From NCBI GenBank assembly GCA_942159475.1, contig OW804094.1, positions 130,496,755 through 130,560,754 of the forward strand: a stretch of 64,000 nucleotides of DNA, in the 5' to 3' direction. Both the position numbers and the translations under genes were made by a program. Below the pieces are notes generated by a model. That model was not told where the DNA came from. It ran no database searches and saw nothing but the letters and a program-made list of their open reading frames with translations. Of the stretch, positions 22,009 through 36,700 are shown piece after piece. This stretch comes from Sthenelais limicola (lineage: Eukaryota > Annelida > Polychaeta > Phyllodocida > Sigalionidae). Each line of letters starts with the position of its first letter. Position 1 is the first letter of the stretch.

Positions 22009-25000
22009 CTGGAAGAGCGGAAAAGAGAGAAGGAATTAATTAAAAATATTTCTTGAATTTCAATCTTCTCAATACGAGACACGTGAGTGGAGGAAGTTGA
22101 AAACTGACATGCGCGGTAAGATTTTGCACTGGAGTGGGTTGTCGAAACCTGTTCCTGTTGACTAATTGTACACGCGCCCATCGATTTTTGCCTCTTTAGC
22201 TCGATCTTGAGTCAGTAACTAGCAGCGAATTTGAGAGGCACATTGATTTCCTAATGAGAAAATAAAAGTACATTTATTACACCCCGAAGGGAAGAAAGCT
22301 GATTCCTTTCTTTATATAACATGACTCGACAAGCCAGCAGTTGTCTACTGTACGATGTATCACAGGCCTTCGCTCACCAGCCGAGCTGCTCTTAAAGGCC
22401 TTGCTTCCAGACTGCAGGAATAGGAGAACTTCCGAAAAGTGTTGATCAGGGAGAACAACTACAGCGCTATCGACTAGTATCGTTGATATTATACTCGTCG
22501 GTGCAATAGATAGAGCTAAATCATATAACAAAAGGCATAGAGTTCAAGAAATACAAATAGAGGGGAGATTGGTATGCTTATATAATACATGTGTAGTCTT
22601 GGATAGAACAAGAACAGTGATGGATAGGATCAGGGCAACTGCAGTTGGTGGAGTGGAGGCAAAGGTTGGTAAACACAAATCGAGGACTTGTGTCCTCCGA
22701 TACAAGGTATATGACATTCATAACGGAAACTCATTCACTAGGCCAGTGTATACCCCATCCTATCATCTGCATTTGAATACTCCAGCCCCCCTTTGCCTTC
22801 ATTTCATCTCCTGCTTATTTACCAAATATCGATTGTTTCCTTTGCCGTGTATAGTCAAGGGAATGGGTTGACCAATAAATCTCTCTGGAAATAACATGTC
22901 CTGCCCTTGCAAGGCAGGACGGAAGACAGCAACACAGTAATTGGGTAAAGCCTCGAAAACTAATATTTCTGCATCTTGATCTCATCACAGAGCACAACTA
23001 GGCTGTAATGGAATGACCTTTGAATTCCTGCAGCGAATATCCCTCATTCTGGTCAGTCCCCAAATGGATCTGAAATACTTGCCATTAAGGTCCATAAATA
23101 TTTTTGTCTAATTTGCAGAAAAATCGAAGCTTTCATTTGGAAGACAGGCGAACGACGCTGCTGGATTCATTCGCAGACGTATTATTGTTAAATTGCGTCT
23201 CGCCGTTCTAAGGCTCAATTCGACAATTTCAGTCTCTTTAAACATTTCCATTCGGGTTGTCGCTGGTAGTGAATTTGCGACACCATGCAGAGTGCCATCA
23301 TTTCTATGTGCGCCAGAACGAGGCGAGGTCACCACTTAGCGCATGCGCTCATCGTAAATTAAAAAGCAACGACAAATTGGTGGAAAGTGCCATAATGTCA
23401 CAGATCCGTCAAGCGTTTTTACATACATTCCTTGCTCGGTATTTTGTCCACAATAACTCTGTGTCGTCAGATTATATGGCTTTAACGTCCGAATAAATTT
23501 GGCAGCACTTAGATAAAATACTAAAGTTATTTGAATAACGTAATCAGGTATAAACTCCTTCCCAAGTAAAATTAATGTGATTCTCTCTTTTGGTAACCTT
23601 TTTTTGTAACATGAACCTAATTTCAAATTATAGTTTTGTGAGAGATTCGTTAACCCGGCCCGCCTTGTCAGTGAACCCGAAACCTTGAAATATGGCCCCT
23701 GAGTGTATTTATAAGACCGTATTAGACGGGTTTAATTTTTTCACAAATATTTTAGTTAATTCCCTACAAAAACAGTGGAAAGCATCTGTTCCAATGTATG
23801 ACGAGTATGATAACACATGTTTTTACCAAGAGGGATTGGCTACGAGGTTCTCTAACGGAAATATCCACTGTCACTTGTATGCTTAAAAACAAATGCATCA
23901 GCTCTATTTGATAATCGTAGGCGCGCATAGTAATAATGCAAAGAGGGATGTGAAATTGCAATAGACATGCAAAAACAGAATTTTATGCAAGTGAATAGAC
24001 CAACTAGGCTAATTGCAGCGCATGCGACACACGTTTACCATTCAGCTTTGAATTTAAATTGAAACAGAATGGCGTCGTCGGTGGTATAGCCTACTGGGTG
24101 GAAGTTGTTGCATGGTATTGTTTGTCCTGATACAGGCTCATACAAAATGGAATCATCATTCAAACATAAGTACTTTGCCCTCGTATTACAACAGTAATCA
24201 TCCACATGTACCTCTCATCTCCCATACTAGCTCATACTAGTTTCACTGGTATGATGTCCTGTTACTGACTGAATTTAATGTCATCACAAAAATCAGATAT
24301 CCAAACACATGCATTAAGATCATAAAGAGGGGCTCTATATCCAATTCTATTTGTCATTACAAGCGATCTGATATCAATCGTATGACTTCTTGGTATGCAC
24401 CGCATGCAAATGGGTGCAAATTCTGTTTTATCCATGAGGTTAAAAGAATGTGTAATGTGTGCCTGCATATATGGAACCATGATCTGCAATTGTCTTATGT
24501 TATTTCTATGTTTGATCCGAGATAGGGGCGCCAAGGTATCTACACTCGATACATATTACTGGCTGCAAAAATCACACCGTTCACTCGGTCTATATCAACA
24601 TCATTTTTATCCCAATCAATCGCCGTCAGTTTTCACAAACTTAACTGTCTAGAGGGAATCTCAATCTATAATTGTTCATGCGTCAAACTGTCCCCTCGAG
24701 ACACGACCACGTATAAGGAATCACGTCTTTAAAGACAATTTCCTTTTAAGAAAAAACTCCTTGAGATATATATAATTTGTGATCACATCTCGAGACCACT
24801 TCTTTCCCTCTCCTGTATTATAACACAATGCGTTTTTCGGTTATAAGGTTGACATCCAGGGAGGCCGAAGGGGGCCCGACTTACATAGATTCTAGCATCT
24901 AATCACACTAAATGACAAAAAAAGGCCAGCGATAACTGTAAGGGGTGATTGACAAGGCAGCCCCGGGAGGCCAGGCCATCTGAACTGGGTACTGACAGCA

Positions 25001-27392
25001 TATTATATATGGATCTGCGAAATAACTATAATGGGCTGAGCAGGTGTCCGCTTTGCAACACAAAAGTTCGGTCCATCGATTCTTGCCCTACACGCTGTCT
25101 CGGATAAGCGAGATCTGTGGGGCTTTGCCTATGTATCAGGCGGGTCAGGGCAGCGCGTTAACAGATAACGGAAGGAGCATTGATCCCCGGGCCCTATGGG
25201 TTTGATGAGGAAGATAAGTTTGGATTATGAGTAGTCACCAGGGTAATGAGCTACTGCTCTGTGCTATGTGCTACCCTTGATCGAGCGTGTAGATTATGCC
25301 CTTGCACCCTATGCACCAATGTATAGGGTATCAGCTTACCAATGCAATTGTTAATCGGAATGTCCGATAGCTTAACATTTTTAAATGACATTCCCTGCTA
25401 TAACATGGCAATGTATTGTGCTTTGACCTATGTCCATTGTTATAAAGGATCGGGTGGAAATAGAAGGGCTTAATGACGGAGTGCTATTTATAGCTCGGAA
25501 GAGGGCGAGGTGAGAACGGACGTCTGCTAAGTACAGATTTTCCCATGCTGTGATATATTAGGGTACAGGGCCCCGGACGGAGAGAACATGATCGAGACAG
25601 ATACACATAATAGGCGCAAACTAGACGGGTCTGGTGGATATAACTGTATTACCTCAATCAGAGAGGGCACAGTGTATGGTTGAAACGGTATGAATGGTAC
25701 ACTGAATGAGAGAAGCTTGTATACCATTCGGAAGCTTATATATTCTCCCATAGATATTTCGTCGTCTTAACCGAGTCATGTGTAACTAAAAATAACACCT
25801 CTCCATAAATCACCTCCTTTCCCGGTACATGGGTGTCAACGAGAAATCGATATAATATTACAATGTAACCAAAGGGTATATATGGCAGGAATCCGAGGGA
25901 AAATGTTGTAACAGAAATTTAAACAGGGTGGGGGAAATTAAGAATAAAGGGTGCATCGAATAACGCGCAACAGAAATGCTATGTTTACAGAGGACGTCAA
26001 GGATGGGGAAGAGTCATTTGGTATTGATAAGGGAGTAGACTAGGTATAGGTCGTTACAGCACCACCATATTGATTCTTACTCCGATCTCTGTGAGTGCAT
26101 TGTGATTCCGCCACGGGCACATTACACCCAGTACGCCGACATTCCGACCAGCAGGATCCGAAATTCCATCACCAAATGGATAACATCAATGGCAGAGGCT
26201 GTGATCAAAGCAAACTTAGATTACCTGAAGAGGTTCATTTTGACAAAGGGTCATCACGAGATGGTGGCGGTTGGTGGTGGTGGTGATGGAGGTGGCGTTG
26301 ATAATGGTGACGGGAAGCATCAACCGGTCTTTTACTCCCGTTGTATGCTGATGCTATGATTGTTTAAAGCTTTTAATCGATCGATACGCTCGTCATGTAA
26401 GAGAGAGATGTGAATCCTAACTTGGAGTGACTCTTTCAAGTCGCGAGTTTCCCCTAGGATAATTAGAAGCCTCTTGAAAAGATTGGTTTGAGATCTGCGA
26501 TTTTAAATAATATTCTCTTCCATCCTCCCCATCGCAGCTCCATATTGCACAAGGCATTTGTCTGGAAGCCATTGCTAATCGCTTTGTTTTGGGGGAAACA
26601 AGGTAAATTGATCGGGCCCGTGAAAGGGGAGATTAGGTATGAAATTTGACTTTGGCAAAATCGCTGAGCAAACACCTCTTCACTGTAAATGAATGCAATC
26701 GATGTTACTAGCATAACCTCTCTGGAAAATCCAAACAACACAGAACGTGTGGCTGGCTGTAAGGACTGTAGGCCTCGTCTTTAATGCACTCTACTTCTAT
26801 CCCCTTGAGGCAAAGGATTAAAAAGTAAACGATCCTGATAAGGATCTCCTTCAATGGAGTTGAACCATTGCAGTCCGGATTGAATAAAAAGAGGCACTCA
26901 CATGGCAAGGCATACCAAAACTATTCTAGAATAACGTAATAGAATGATAAATACCTCCGCCATGTTTAACATCGATCTTCTGCATAGAGGGTAATAATCA
27001 GGGATTAAACCTCAGTATTTAGTCCTTACTATTCGTATTTGTGATCCCGGTGTTTAAATGTGTATAATCATCGACCCATTACGTAAGTTGAAACAAGTCT
27101 CCCATGCAATACACATATCGTTTTGATATGCGAATAGGTACTTTGAACCAATGGAATAGAGGCTCGAACGAAACTTAATAACGTCCCCTGCTCAGTATTT
27201 CAGTCCGGCCTAAAACATTATAACTCTTTTTCACATAAGAGATTGCCAAAGTATTGATCTACCCCCTATTCCTGCCCAGGGTATTATCCAAACCTATGAT
27301 GAGATCTTTCATTCGATCACGGCTATATAGTTGGTATTCGACTGCATAGGAACGGAACTGCGATTCCAAAAATATTCACCGGTTCATTAGAT

Positions 27393-27722
27393 GGAACAAA
27401 GGAAATGGGGGGCCTTTGACGAAACCTATTTGTACAGAGCTTTAACCAAAAGGAAAAGAACGTTATATATAAATTCAATAGTTATCTGAATGGGAAACTT
27501 TGAACATAACTTTAACAGCATTATACGTCATGAATATCTATCTAAATATGAAACAAAGGAAATGGGTGGGGCGCGGCCTTTGACAAAACCTATTTGAACA
27601 GAGCTTTAATCACAAGGAAAAGCGGGTTATATACATTCAAATATTTATCTAAATATGAAATTGTGAACAGAGCATTAACCACAAAGAGAATAGTACTTTT
27701 CAATATTTAAATTCAATAATAT
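27393..27722. repeat. Irregular tandem array, two full units and one partial
   Basis: The phrase GGAACAAAGGAAATGGG with CCTTTGACGAAACCTATTTG and ACAGAGCTTTAA recurs at about 27393 and 27551. A third partial unit (AACAGAGCATTAACCACAAA) begins near 27664. Unit lengths differ (about 158 and 110 bases), so internal deletions followed duplication. Confidence 0.85.
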
Positions 27723-30700
27723 CTTATCTTCTATAGAAGTTTTCATAAATTTGAAAGACAGAAAGAGAGTCAAATGCCCTACACCTAATGAATTGCTGAT
27801 GTATAAAAGAAGGGCCAGAATAAAGAAGCATTTAAAAGGAGGCGAATCTTCTGTGAAGGCATCGTGGGGGACAGATTGGATCAAAGTCGATGTCCAGTCG
27901 AGAGAACAAACAGTGCTCTACACTTGGCGGATCTAACTTGCGATGTTGCAACTTTGCCGATCGATACCCACAAAACAAATGTATCTCAGAATAGATTAGC
28001 TGACACCCGCTTACTACAAAGCAGAAGAGGTCGGGTCGGGATTTATCTCCAATGACTACTGTTTTGTAAAATTACAGTTCCCAGCAACGTCCTCTATAAT
28101 AATAATCAGTTGCTTAATCTTCTGAGAGGACCTTGGCAACTCAGTTGAAATTAAGCGTGAATTCTTCCATATGCTAGGTCATGCCTATGATGCGCTTCTG
28201 GTTGGTGATATACAGTATAAGGATGTCTTCGGAAAGAAATTTCTTTTTCCTACCCACGACGATCAATCAGTTCTATAGATGATTATATACGTCCCAGGTA
28301 ATGGGATATATGTTATTTGGGTCCATATTCATATAATGTATGTATATTATAACAGTTTTGGAGATATCATATGATTCATAGACGGTGTGAAGTCCTACTA
28401 TATATCGAACATAATGACAAAAATAGGAACTTCAAGGAGAAATACAGTACTATAGCTAGCTGATCATGACTTATTTCTGACTGATGTATAGTGAGGCTGA
28501 GAAAACACACTGAAAATATGCCAGTATGGCGTGTACTTATGGATTTCATTTCATGTATGAAAGCTAGTAGCTCGATCACGTCCTGCTTTCTAAAAAGCTT
28601 CCCCAGGGTTCTAGAGTAGGAAATTATATAAATGCGGCAACAGCTATTGGAGTCTGGACACGGGGGCATGACGATAATATGGTAATGTGTACCTCTGCTA
28701 CGCCATTTTGACCCAAAGTACAGAGTATTGAAGAGTTTAACATCCATTTAGATAACGAAATGACTTACAGTATCTGAATATCTCAGTGTTTATTGGAATG
28801 GGGTGAAGATACTTGCATGAAATTGGTCACGATTTGCCTCTCTATAACATAGCGAATGGATCCAATAGTTCTGTTCATGCATGTTTATGTCAGACACTAT
28901 TGAGATGCGCCAAATTTGGGAAACATGATACCTGCCTGGTAACATATCCTAGGTCTTAGATGTGTGAGACGCTAAAGCACAGGAAAGTGTTTGATTCATG
29001 ATAAGCACCCGAGGAAAAGGAAGTAAATTGCTATGTGACACCTGACACCCAAGTCTGTAGTGTGCATGCTTTCCTGCCCAGGGCGAGAATATAAAATGCT
29101 AGAGAATGATACCAGCGCCTGGGAAATAAGTCATTCATAGTGTACGAGCTAGCCATATAGCCCATTTTTTTGTGAATTCATGAAACTCCAGTTATGGACA
29201 GGAAGGAAGGGGCCAGGTTCATTTAATGGGCTATGAATAGGGAAAGAGACTTTTAAACAGGGTCTATTGACTCGACTGCGCTGGGCCATTGAACCTTTAT
29301 GTCCAAAATTTTACATCTGCTTTCTCGATCTAGATTGGGGCTGCACAATTTATGAATGGAATTGATTCATAAACAACTATAGTTCTGGCATAGCTTACTC
29401 TGGAAATAGCTTTTAGGATTGCTTGGCATTTTTCATTGCGAGTTCCTCGGTGCATAATCGGACCAATATCTCATCCGCGTTGTATACTATTGTTACATAG
29501 AATAAATGTGTATCGGAGCACATACACAGTTCCATCTAGAAATAAGAATTGTGATATACAGTTAGACAGGGGCCATGCATCATGGATATAATATAATTCC
29601 TCGGGTATAAAATATCGCAGAATATGAAAATATGCTATGTCACGTATTATACATTTCGAAGCAATACCAGGCTGACATACCATTTTTATCTGATCTGAGG
29701 GTTTGGACCTAGAGTGTATTGTCTCGATTTGGCTGGAACACGAATGGTTTGTGTGATAAACAATGAAGAATATTGACCGAATACCACACACCAAATAGTA
29801 TGAAGTACATCCAATATTAAGCGAGAGATATTGGTCGATTATTGGTCCTTTGAGGAACACTTAGAGTATTCTATACATTGAACAAAATCCTTTGTGTAAA
29901 TACATCTAAAAAGGGAAGAAACGTACGACTGAGACCTTGATACGCAGACCAAAGCAGCAGTGTAATTACTGCAGGGCCGTCTGGCGTTTGTTTGATATTC
30001 AGAGGATGAAATTATAAGTTATCTCTATTGTATTATTTGTGTGGCGCGGAATGACCAATGCACTGTTATATATGGCATGGGTTAATCCCTGAAGAAGTAG
30101 GGACATTCGCTGAGCAGACCTCGCGTTATAAATTATAATCCACGAAATTAATATTGCATGACTGTCCATGTGTATACTCAGTCATCTATACTCCTCTTTT
30201 ATACCAAGCCAGGGGTCGATGTAACGGGCAAGGAATAATACAAGCACATCCGGCATGCTCGTGAAGGTTGAATATAATGGCAGGCTTGGTCGGCTCAAGA
30301 GGCTTAAGAGCTCGTAGACTCCATGATTTGCAGATTATGAGAAATGCTCGCATCTAAAACGGATGCATACCGTAGGCATGACATGACCCTCAAAGAGGCT
30401 CTTTTTATAACTTTCACTGGCAGAAATTCCCAACCAAACATAGATCAAGGATAAGCATTTGGAGGAAGCGCCTAGCCGCCTGTTGTCCAGCGAAGTATAG
30501 CCTCAGCAGCAACCTACCCCTTGATCTCTGTATGTCACACACAAGTACTATATAATGCTTAAGTTTCTCCTCCGGTTATGGACCGGTCATGATGCTGGCC
30601 TTCTGAGCCTCCATTGTGTCCGGGGTTTGTGGGTATTAAGGCTCAGTGATTTGAGGTTATGGGGTGCAGTTTACAGAGCCCCGGAGCAGCTCTGATTCTC

Positions 30701-33700
30701 TGATATTGCCCTCCGGAAATTGCTTATCGATGGGCCTTAAACTCGCAGTGGACGCTTACCAAATAAGGACACATAAGGAGGGGCGGTCTGGGAACAATCT
30801 TTGATTGAGATTGGTTCAATTTCGCTTTAACCCAGGACATATTACATTGGCTGACAGAACCAAATACCCATCGGCCCTGGCCTTTTGGATGATAATCTAT
30901 TTTTGCTAGATCTGTCATAAAGGGTGGTCCCTGCGAGACACACAAGTGCTACAGGTTGACCTTTCCCATTACAAAGGATGGTCCAAACGTAAGAAAGACT
31001 GGTAAAAAGGATGACCTCGTGTCAGGGCGTTGATTGCCCTGTTGACCACTATCCTTTGTCCTTGTTTAACTTCCAGACTTCGATCTTGCCATCTCGTCTA
31101 CTGATAACAAATCGATGAAGAACAAGCCCATAATCGTGTCTAGCGCACCGCAAGTTTACACTTCCGCAGACGCTCTTGCAAGGAGCCGTCAAGGTCGCAT
31201 GACTATGTCACCATTGGTTTGCGACCGACCGAAGGGGCATTCCGAAAATGTCAAGTTGAAAAATTACCTTAACTCAATAGAGCACCATTACCGGTGTGCG
31301 GATGTCCTCGGAAGATTAGGAGCTGATGGCGCGAGATCCACTGGTTCATAAGCAGTATGTGCAAATGGGGATTTGAAGGACGTTCGGTGCGACGTTTTTT
31401 ATAGGGCGGGAGGGTGGAGGGGGGATGGGGCGATGTTGACATGTTGTGACTATACGTTATACTCACGATGGTACCATTGAGATGTGGTTATTTACCCATG
31501 AGATGTTGTGCAGCTGTTTGGCACCTCATAACCATGCCATGCCACCATGTCTTGACTCGTGTCTGAAGGCCATGTTCGCGCTCATTCCAGACGCCGATCA
31601 TGGGTGTAAAACGATTACCAGTCGAAACAAGTCTTTTAGAGGGAGAGCCTCTCGTGTCCAACTGCACTTAAAAGTTGTCGCTTATTTATGGAAGAGTAAA
31701 TTAGGCAGGAGAAAGACTTGTTGTTTGACTTGCTTTTGATTAGCGCATACTAGAATAATTACTTTTAATAGAGGCGTCTTCATAATTAAAGTAGTTATAA
31801 CCTAATGCTATAATGCTAGTATGTGTAATTATAAACATGGGTGTCATTATTCCGATGGGGGTCTAACTATATGGAATGTAACCAGGGAATGGTATGGATA
31901 TCTTTGGTGCGGTCGTGAGTCATCCAATACGAGGAATTAAGCGGGATGGGTGTACTGATAATTAGCCACTTACAGCTACCACCGTTCCCATCCCTCGCCT
32001 TTGCAATGGATCCCTAAGCCAAACATCCCCGATCAGATAAACAATGTCGCGAAATTTACCCTGATACTGCAAACAATTTTACGAAACAAATAGTGATTTA
32101 TCACGTGGGCCTGTAGATTTCAATGATGCATAGCCCTGACATTTTGCGGAAGTAAATAACAAGCACCCTCGAGTATAGTTTGGCCGTCGACGTAGCAGTT
32201 ATTCGTAATTACCGACTCACCAATGGGAAAAATCTCCAAAGATGGAGGTCGGCGTAGCCCCATTTATCGAGGTGATTGGTGTCAGACGATGACACACTTG
32301 CCTGACATGTCAGCATGCCCATGGCAGAGTTCAGTGGTGAGCCACTCAAAATCCGGGTCAGAGTTGAGGCTTGGTAGGAGATATTTTCTCCGCGCTCCAT
32401 GAGAACATCGGGAGCCCCTGACTGTTTATGGCGACAGGGGAAATGGCGCCAAGCCAAACCTCGCGCCAATAAGGATCAACTGTAATCATAGAAATAATAC
32501 CATAAAAGATGAAGGGCTTGCCGCCTTTTTATAAGTAGAATTTAGTATAGTTTAGGTACACAGTTGTCAGTGCCCCTCACACATGGGGCAAAAGTCTGGC
32601 CTGAATGGGGCACAAAATATTACCATTCCAATACATGATCTGCCCGTCCTCACTTAGGGGTAACATTCAGAGATTGTGATTGGGCCTGTTAAACGGAGTC
32701 TATACTGTGCGGTTGAATCTATAGGATAACTACCAATCATAGAATGGGATTCATTAAAGGACGGGGCATTTCATACTGAATAAACATTTTGTATTTAATT
32801 ACATTTTAAATTCCCCTTAATCCATCAAATATTTATCAACAATTACATGGTATCCGGTGTGTGATAGAATTGGAACTTTTAAACCAGTCGAACTTTAATA
32901 AATCCCAAAATGGATCGTTAGAGATATCTTATGGCTCTCAGACTCTAATATCCGTCTGAGATAATAGTCATTAGGCTCCTACATCATCTTAAGCTATGAT
33001 AATCAACTCAGTATCCAGAGGAGGCATTTAAATCAATTTATAATTTAGCTGCTGTAAATGAGTGGGACCGTGCTTTCCGATCTTAAATTGATGAAGATTA
33101 GTGAACAGAAAAGGCCCATAGTTTCAGAGAATAATTCGGAGAACGCGAGAAAAGGTCAGTTGAGCTTTTCTATCTTGCTCTTTTCCTCTTGGCACCGTAG
33201 TCCTTTCCCGTCGGAACCTTCTATTGTTTTCTACATGATCTACAGCTTTATATCACAGTCTTTGGCATCGGCAGTAGCCTCTCAGATACACATAAATTAA
33301 ATTTATGGAGGCATAACCGCATAACAAGATCAAGCTGCTTTATTGATTATGTCAAGCCTATAGAACTGTAAGGCATTTGAAAGAGATCCTCTCGACACGT
33401 CAGTATTGCCTGGTCATAAAACTCCCCCAATGTTATTGGGTACACAGAATGGGGACTGACCTCCAAGAACAGACTGCCATGAAATGGCGGCAGCAATAAA
33501 TCCAATTTTTATGTGCATTTTGGTCGTGAAGGCAGTAGACATCAAGAAAGCATATGCACCTACAAGCGACCCTCACTTCAGTATGTACATCACATCACTC
33601 ACCATCCTTTCTTTATTTGCCCCTCCGCCAAATAGCGGTGTAGAATTTCTTGGAGGAGTTTTAGCTATCGGCTAAAATTCACACCACGAAGATAACTACA

Positions 33701-36700
33701 CCTGATGGAAGGAATAATATCCGTTGTCTGGTCTCTCTGAGATACGGTGGTTATTCCTTTTCCTGACAAGTGTATGGTCTGCCTGCAAATAGTGCAATAC
33801 ATCAAGTATACCGTACCCAGAGACATACAACTTCCCCTCCCACAGGAGATACATCATTCTCTAACTCGTACTATATACTACTTACTACATACACAGTCTG
33901 CATGTAGTTGGTCCATATATATACCGGATCCCTAAAAGTTACATAAATTGAAATCATTTAGAAAGGTATCTTGGCGATCTCTTGGCCACGAGCCTAGTGT
34001 ACATATGATGGCCTTATGTCATGGGATAAGGCCGCATGGCAAAGTACTGATGTATACCTACAGCTTAGATATGGCATGAGGGGAGGGGCCGGTCCTGGTT
34101 GTTCGAGATGGCCATCTTATCTCGGTTGTTTTTCCTGGGGCAGGCAGAGGCCAGCGCTGTGTGCAACTCGCTGATAGGAGTTATACCTTTGTAAGACAAT
34201 TAAGATAACTCCCCGAGTCACGTGTCACTAGGCACGTGTCAGCATGCCATACGAGCGGCTCAACAATAAAGCCTGGTCGTGAGTGACCTGCTCCTCCGAA
34301 ACAAACTCCCATACCAGCTCGAACACCTGCGCTGCCCATTACAGGGTGGAAGAGCCAGATGTAGGGCCTAACTCTCCAGGCAAAGAGTATTCCTACGTAC
34401 GCCGACTGCCTCACAAGTAAAGATGACTCGCAGTGCATGTGGATAAAGTAACCTATCGAAGCAACCCAGCCCCTTTCCGATCCATGGTATCTCTTTCTGA
34501 TTTCCCCCTGTTTATTCATTCTTTTTTTTAATATTGTAATTCTGCCCTCAAGGACACATGCTTCTCAAATCTTTTGGTATTTGATAATAATATCGCAATG
34601 CCCTGACAGACTACACGTACCAATACGTAATCGATAATGGTGTGGCAGCTATTTCTGTCTGGTGGGATAGATGGGGAAGTTTTTATGTACAATATGATGG
34701 GTTTCTTATATCCAAATATAGAATAAGTTGCTTCTCGTGTACATCTGCTTGCTCACTGACTAAAAGATCCATCACTCATCCCCGTATCAAGTATCCCCCG
34801 GCCGGGTGAAACAGTGGGAGGGTCGAAAGAAGAAGCCCCTGGAAGTTTTAAGTATTCAAATTTGACATATCGTTATAGATTTGTGTAAGATTTATAAGGG
34901 AGCGGATGCATTGGCTTGGGGAGGGTTAAAGAGGACCCAGAGCCAAGGTATTAAGGACCATCGTACACGTGAACGCACGCTAAATTGACAGTAATGGCAT
35001 ATTATGTATGGTTAAAGATCACACAAGCCAGGGAACCATATGTCAAGTAATAACAGTGACAGGCACATTCATCCACCCATGGCCATATGTGATTTCATAT
35101 GAATATATTTATAAATCAGACAAACCAGAAAATAGACCATCAATCACTGCTGATGGATATACAATTGGTAAGCAAAGTATGCAATCATCCTTCGATCACA
35201 ACAGCCCCCGAGGCGGGACAAGATTGATGCTAAATTCAAAATATTATACAAAACCTACATTTGAAGATAGCCAGTCACAAGTGCCTGTTTCATTAAATAT
35301 GACTGACAACTCCTACGCATATTGTAAAGATCGTGAACTGCTGATGGCGAAAATGCGATTGCATGACCACGTGGAAACCTAATTTCATTAGGTTGTGATC
35401 CTAGATGTTATGTAGGGTTTCAGCGAAGTGGCAATAGCTATTATATTACATTTTCGTCCCCTATGTATATAAATTCCAATGGATAATCATGGACTGGATC
35501 CGCAAAGAAGAGTTTTCTTGAAGTTTGAGTCTTAACTTCATTAGTTTGTAAGGCTATGTTGTAGGTTTCCCGTTTCCTCGCATTCATATTAGTCGTTGTA
35601 ACGTAATATTTGTTTTTCAAACCATGATTTCTTACATATACATATGTACAGTGATTATTACTTTCTGAGAGGTCACTGCAACTTTGAATACGGCTTATAC
35701 ACCGTTGGGGGAACTATTTGCATATTGTATCTATCTAGACATACAACATAAATCCATAATTCCCTATGAATGGATATAGATAAGGGTTTAATAGGCACAT
35801 CACGTATAATATGTGGCACACCTGACAGAATCATGCCACGAAATATTGGATTTCTTCTCGCCTTGGAGGCTGTACAACACTTGCATGAAATCTTAGTCAA
35901 GAACTAGGGCGTTGTATTTCTGTTAAAAGTTCACACGAAAGTGACATTTTCAACTCTACAAAATTGAAAAGTGAATGATGTCGAGGCTGGTTCAAAATGA
36001 AAAGCATGTTATATTTGAAGTAAAAGGGTGGGGTTGGTCCTCAATAAAGGAAATCTTCTTTAATGTTAAGTTTAATACATAGCTTTTTCAGGAGATGTAT
36101 ACATAAATCAAGTGAGATATCTAAGAAAGGCTAATTAATGTGACCTATTCTTGAGAAAGAGGTTGAGCCACCGTGGATAATATATTTCTTTGATAAAATT
36201 GTATTGAGCCATCGTACGAAGTATGATTATATACCGGTACTATAATACAGTATAGATGGTGCAATATGACTGCCCTCTTACTTATTACACAAAGGTAATG
36301 AAGTTCAGACAGCGACGTCGGACCATTCAAACATTGGAACCAAGTGGTTTAAGCGATGGCTTCTGGAAGAGCAGCTTCTTTCTGTTCTCTACTATCCTTA
36401 TATCTAATCATCATGGTCGAGGTACAGTAGAAGTACTAGACTTACCCAATCCTTCGCCCAACATCGCTATTGTGAGGGACGCTATTTGCTTTACTATGGG
36501 GAACACTAGTGTTTGACATTATAATGGTCTCTGACAACATATTCAGAGACTGTTTTTGAATTTATACAATGGTAAGGAAGGCAGAACTGCCACAATAGAA
36601 AGTACCTGACAGGGTCTAGCTGGCGGACGAGGGGCTCACTTTGCTACGGGCTAAGTGCCTCCTCCTATAACACATATAGGCTGACTTTAAATGGAGCAAC

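Noticed and set aside
21894..22181. Minus-strand frame overlapping the lectin exon in another frame
   Set aside because: It reads through the exon 2 acceptor in the wrong frame. The SUEL pattern appears only in the frame used here.
29471..29860. Minus-strand 129-codon frame in intron 1
   Set aside because: No domain, composition typical of AT-rich noncoding DNA, and no phase-1 splice pair recognised around it.
32209..32469. Minus-strand frame followed by a GTGAGTC donor-like site
   Set aside because: The donor is attractive, but the peptide resembles no module of this receptor and no good in-phase acceptor was seen.
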